The notes beneath the pieces are model-generated. The model saw only the letters and a list, made by a program, of their open reading frames with translations, was not told where the DNA came from and made no database searches. 64,000 nt of DNA from Skeletonema tropicum (lineage: Eukaryota > Bacillariophyta > Thalassiosirophyceae > Thalassiosirales > Thalassiosiraceae), in the NCBI GenBank assembly GCA_037178625.1, contig CM074141.1, forward strand, positions 1,178,001 to 1,242,000, read 5' to 3'. A program made the translations under genes and the position numbers. Of the stretch, positions 60,456 to 64,000 are shown in pieces (position 1 is the first letter of the stretch; every line of letters begins with the position of its first letter).

Positions 60456-61761
60456 ATCCTCCAAAATGTGGAAATTTGACAAGGTCCTTACATGGGGTAC
60501 GTAGGAATTAAACATACTGAATTCCTACTTGACAATAAAACGCGGTCAGACAGAAAATGAGGAAAGATTTTTCCACCTCCACCCAAAGCTAGTAGTTCAC
60601 CACGATGATAGCCGTCACTTCGCCCTATCAAAATCATCGCCACTTCGACGACATTGCTTCTATACTTCGAGGAATATCTCTTCTATTATGTCTTTGAAAT
60701 ATTAATTTACAGCATGGTTACATTGGAGTATGAGATAGGTGCATAATATTCAGTCCCCGGCAGCGGCCTTTTTATCGGCGTATCATCGTGTCGCCGGTCC
60801 CGATGATCGGGGATATAGTGATGTAGTGAAGTCATTGGAACACCATTCATCGACGGCAACTTCATCTAAGAGTATAACGGAGTCGTCTTGGCTGATCTTC
60901 CGGGTCGACAACTCTGAATACACTCCACTGGGTTCGACATGCACCACCGACGGGTCATTGAATGTTGATAACGTTTAATACAACGGTGTTACAATGCGAT
61001 GACATGATCCAAATATCATTTATTTCATCCCCGTCGCTTCCATAATGTTAATATGTAGCTGATAGTGCAGAGGGTTTATCCATATCAGAGATATTGTTGG
61101 GTGAGACCGGATCACGCAACAATACAAGTTTTAAGTGGAGCTAATACTTTGGGATGCTGATCGCTATGAAGTGGGGATACCCTGACTTTTCGCCGATAAA
61201 TGCGGATGAACCGCGATAATAACTGGATTCAGGATGAGCTAGACCGAAGTTGACGGGGGTGGAATCTGGTGCAATGTCAGGAGACTCCTGTGTCATTGCG
61301 AACTGGCAATTTTATGTAACCTTTTGCCCTGCTTATACCCCCCTTTGGCATGAATACTAAGAACCACAGACTTATTGGGTAGTCAAACGTTTTATAAAGT
61401 AAGATAGAAGCAGAATATGGACTATTTGACATGTGTTCACTCACAACAGATTGTTATTCATAATAGGATAAGGTGCAAGGGTCCTGTGCAATAGTGGCAG
61501 CTCTCATCTTAGTGGTGCCATAAATCACTATCAATTTTACCCCTCATGTGGGCACCTCTGGATATGTGATTCAAAAAGGTGTGAAGAGGAACATATCAAG
61601 AGGTGCCCACATGAGGGGTAAATTAGAGGTGTGTAGTATCATTACTATGGCAATAATCCCATGGTTTAGGTCGATTTTGCCCCTCTAAAAAAAGAATGAG
61701 AAGGTGGATGATGATGCGTGACCCGTCTGTCCGCCGTCCCACTTTGAATCGTAAAAGGTGG
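60456..61761. other. Gene-poor stretch with one possible exon remnant
   Basis: 1.3 kb. A frame from about 60760 to 60978 (SPAAAFLSAYHRVAGPDDRG, SSWLIFRVDNSEYTPLGST) has more coding character than its surroundings and follows an AG acceptor-like site (ATTCAG ending about 60754), so it may be the last exon of a decayed gene. A foldback repeat lies at 61533-61624. Confidence 0.35.
61533..61624. repeat. 92-bp foldback element
   Basis: TTTACCCCTCATGTGGGCAC and onward (61536-61559) is exactly inverted at 61599-61622, and the pairing continues inward through GATATGT (61561-61567) with ACATATC (61591-61597) after one mismatch. The arms are about 32 bp and the unpaired centre about 23 bp. It could be a small non-autonomous element or a transcribed hairpin. 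Confidence 0.75.
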
Positions 61762-62231
61762 TGACAAATGCCGCTGGCCCAATAAGAAGCCGCTGGCCCA
61801 AAACTATTCCGAAGAACGTGAACATGATAGATACTGGCCTGAATTTCATTGCGCTGGCCATAAAATAGAAACTGGACACCCGAACGACCATGAGACAAAG
61901 AGAAGGCATGTAAATAAATTTTTGCGTTAACTTGAGCAACGGATTGGAATGGAATAACTACGCCGTAACGATACGTAGCATGAACATGAACGATTCTGAG
62001 GTCTAAGGCTAAGGCCTCTTCGGCTGAAACCAATTACTTGCTTTGGATGTACTCTTGCTCTTGACACATCAAATTGCTAAGTTTACGTAAAATTATGACA
62101 CTATTATTTCGCTTGAGCTCCTCTCTCTCTCCCTCTCTTCTGTTTCCTCTCTTTTTTGTGCGTTTTGTACACATTATGCATGAACTGAACTGTTCGCTTA
62201 CAAAGATACGTACCCCCATAAAAAAATCAGA
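61762..62231. repeat. Recent copy of the HSF 3' flank unit
   Basis: Near-identical to 56877-57333 (only scattered substitutions and small indels), contiguous with HSF copy C. The block 61762-62809 therefore duplicates 56877-57945. Confidence 0.88.
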
Positions 62232-62711
62232 TCAAGCGACCAAGCAACTGTCCAAAGTCAGGGAATCCAGGATACCAACACTGTCAATTGGAAGTGGCTC
62301 CAGCTTCATCTCATCTAAACTTGCAAATTCAATGTTTCTGCTCCAGTCCATGCTTCTGCTTTGACTTTGACTTTGAGACCTTTCAGAAAACATTGAGCTG
62401 ACTTTCTCGTCAAACTCATCCTTGAATACTACCTCAGGGGCAACATAGCTGTTGTCACTGACTTGTCTCGCGACGTATCTACTGCTGTAGTCCAAATAAT
62501 ACATGCCATCATTCTCGTTGTAATCACTTCCTCCTTCAAGGCTTTCATCCGAATGTGTTTGCATCGGCGCCTCCACCTCCGCAGCTTCAGTAGCAGTAGC
62601 CCGCCTACCCTTGACCTTGACGCGTGTCCGAGAGATCTTGGAAATTAATTGAGGGCTCCCTCGTTGAAAGTACTCGTGCTGCCAGCGCGCAGTGTCTTGG
62701 CCTTTTCAATC
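62232..62711 (-). pseudogene. HSF copy C, exon 2 only, frameshifted
   Basis: Corresponds to exon 2 of copy A. A single-base loss just after the acceptor (GATTGAAAAGGCC where copy D has GATTGAAAAGGGCC) shifts the frame. A ~32-bp deletion near 62260 replaces the conserved CNRKKSDLDDFGQLLGRLI end. The intron sequence continues to about 62809, but exon 1 is missing and the DNA passes directly into the 3' flank of copy D. Confidence 0.85.
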
Positions 62712-62864
62712 CTGATAAATGATAGCAGGTAGAGATAGAGATCCTAATGTCAGACATTATGAAAAAGATAAAAGAACACATTTGATAAGAGGAGAGTCAT
62801 GTGTAATACGGTAAGAGAGGTATTGTGCCCCGATAAAAAATCGTATTGTGCCCCTGTACAAAAT

Positions 62865-63772
62865 TCAGATCAAGCGACCAAGCAACTGTGCAAAGTCATC
62901 CAGATCGCTCTTTTTTCGGTTGCAAGGGGAATCCAGGATACCAACACTGTCCATTGGAAGTGGCTCCAGCTTCATCTCATCTAAACTTGCAAATTCAATG
63001 CTTCTGCTCCAGTCCATGCTTCTGCTTTGACTTTGACTTTGAGACCTTTCAGAAAACATTGAGCTGACTTTCTCGTCAAACTCATCCTTGAATACTAGCT
63101 CAGGGGCAAGAAAGCTGTTGTCGCTGACTTGTCTAGACATGCATCTACTGCTGTAGTCCAAATAATACATGCCATCATTCTCGTTGTAATCACTTCCTCC
63201 TTCAAGGCTTTCATCCGAATGTGTTTGCATCGGCGCCTCCGCCTCCGCAGCTTCAGTAGCAGTAGCCCGCCTACCCTTGACCTTGACGCGTGTCCGAGAG
63301 ATCTTGGAAATTAATTGAGGGCTCCCTCGTTGAAAGTACTCGTGCTGCCAGCGCGCAGTGTCTTGGCCCTTTTCAATCCTGATAAATGATAGCAGGTAGA
63401 GATAGAGATCCTAATGTCAGACATTATAAAAGATAAAAGAACACATTTCATGCGAGGAGAGTCATGTGTAATTTGATCTTACCGTTTGAAGCCCCATAGA
63501 TTCAACTGACGCTGGAATGAACGATACTTCGTCGCCTTGAAGAACTTAGGAACTACCAGATCCATGAATTGGATAGGATCAACCACCTGAAATGATTCAC
63601 CGTCGGGAAGCCAGCATACTATATCAGAGACCCCAAGACTCTCAACAGACTCAAGCATCTCATACAGCTTCGATGGGAACTGGTCTCTGTTGACCAAGGT
63701 TGTTGAGCCATTACTTTTGGATCGAGAGCGGCCCCTGCCGCTGCTACCGATGGACATAGTATCTGCCGCCAT
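62865..63772 (-). CDS. Heat shock transcription factor (HSF), copy D
   Basis: Two exons, 63772-63483 and 63378-62865 (104-bp intron, donor GTAAGA, acceptor TATCAG), give 267 residues, the same length as copy A. The DNA-binding domain is intact (VCWLPDGESFQVVDPIQFMD, YRSFQRQLNLWGFKR-IEKGQ). Differences from A include SLGVSDIV for SLGFSHVV before the turn, IEKG for IVKG after the splice, and SNSFLAPELVF for SNSYVAPELVF in the tail. Start chosen at MAADTMSIGSSGRG. It binds heat-shock elements by family homology; inducing conditions are unknown. Confidence 0.92.
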
Positions 63773-64000
63773 TGCTCCTTCAATTAATGCAAATCTGCAC
63801 AAAGCAAGGTCGATATTAAACCATAAGAAGAAAGAATGAAATATTTTGTGTGGTTGGCTTGGATACCATCAACACGTACTTGAAGTTGCAGGGTTCTCTC
63901 GCTCCTCGCTGATGCTAAGTAAATTGTTCAGGGGAAAGAAGAGAAAAGGTGTAGCAGTGTCAGACAAAAAAAGCAAAGTTAGACTTTTTGGGTGCCGTTA
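63773..64000. promoter_or_regulatory. Upstream region of HSF copy D to the window end
   Basis: 228 bp. Some text is shared with the region upstream of copy A (for example TATTTTGTGTGGTTGGCTTG near 63842 versus 58387), showing that the duplication includes part of the promoter. No further gene. Confidence 0.45.

Noticed and set aside
60257..60511. 84-codon frame in repeat unit R as a gene
   Set aside because: It lies across an internal duplication of the repeat, and the same text in the other copy (56750-56880) is in a different, interrupted context.
1..64000. tRNA, rRNA or CRISPR array
   Set aside because: No T-loop/acceptor pairing, rRNA-like block or regularly spaced repeat array was recognised by eye. 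A covariance-model scan would be decisive for tRNAs and small RNAs.

Overview
The window is a stretch of diatom nuclear genome, most likely from a centric (Thalassiosirales-like) species. The evidence is a fucoxanthin-chlorophyll a/c light-harvesting gene, nuclear-encoded PsbU, bipartite plastid leaders with an ASAF-type motif, a DUF4281/ABA4-like gene, short GT-AG introns (about 60-125 bp), dense genes on both strands and a tandem heat-shock-factor cluster. The species is inferred, not proven.

1-16.3 kb: fragments of a diatom-specific gene family (1-420; 5152-6384; a 3' remnant near 6340-6420), a folate-biopterin transporter, a YchJ/SEC-C protein, a truncated-haemoglobin-like protein, an eIF2-alpha-type kinase, a Cys-repeat membrane protein, a Golgi-type fucosyltransferase-like enzyme followed by a glycosyltransferase fragment, a START/cyclase-like protein and a frameshifted methyltransferase.

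16.5-31.1 kb: plastid and housekeeping genes. These are ABA4-like, FCP, a class V PLP enzyme, a MORN-like protein, an unexpected NAD+-dependent (bacterial-type) DNA ligase with a BRCT domain, a two-domain secreted protein, the TFIIH/CAK subunit MAT1, an Smr-domain protein and PsbU. I resolved the introns of FCP, LigA, MAT1 and PsbU from splice sites and reading frames.

31.4-46.3 kb: a Cys-rich F-box-like protein, a three-exon 1652-residue repeat protein, an OB/methyltransferase protein, ceramide synthase, a Kazal-like secreted protein, a basic disordered protein and a plastid phosphohexomutase.

46.5-50.5 kb: two inverted, differently deleted hAT copies. One has 18-bp terminal repeats, an 8-bp target duplication and an empty copy of its own target site 2.3 kb away.

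50.8-54.4 kb: a TDA3-like FAD oxidoreductase, a membrane cyclophilin and an alpha/beta-hydrolase-like protein.

54.5-64 kb: repeat-rich. A 1.77-kb terminal-inverted-repeat element carries one Cys-rich ORF of unknown function and interrupts a repeat that also exists uninterrupted at 59965-60455. It is followed by four heat-shock-factor copies in the same orientation: two intact, one missing exon 1 and one 3' fragment. No rRNA, tRNA or CRISPR array was seen.
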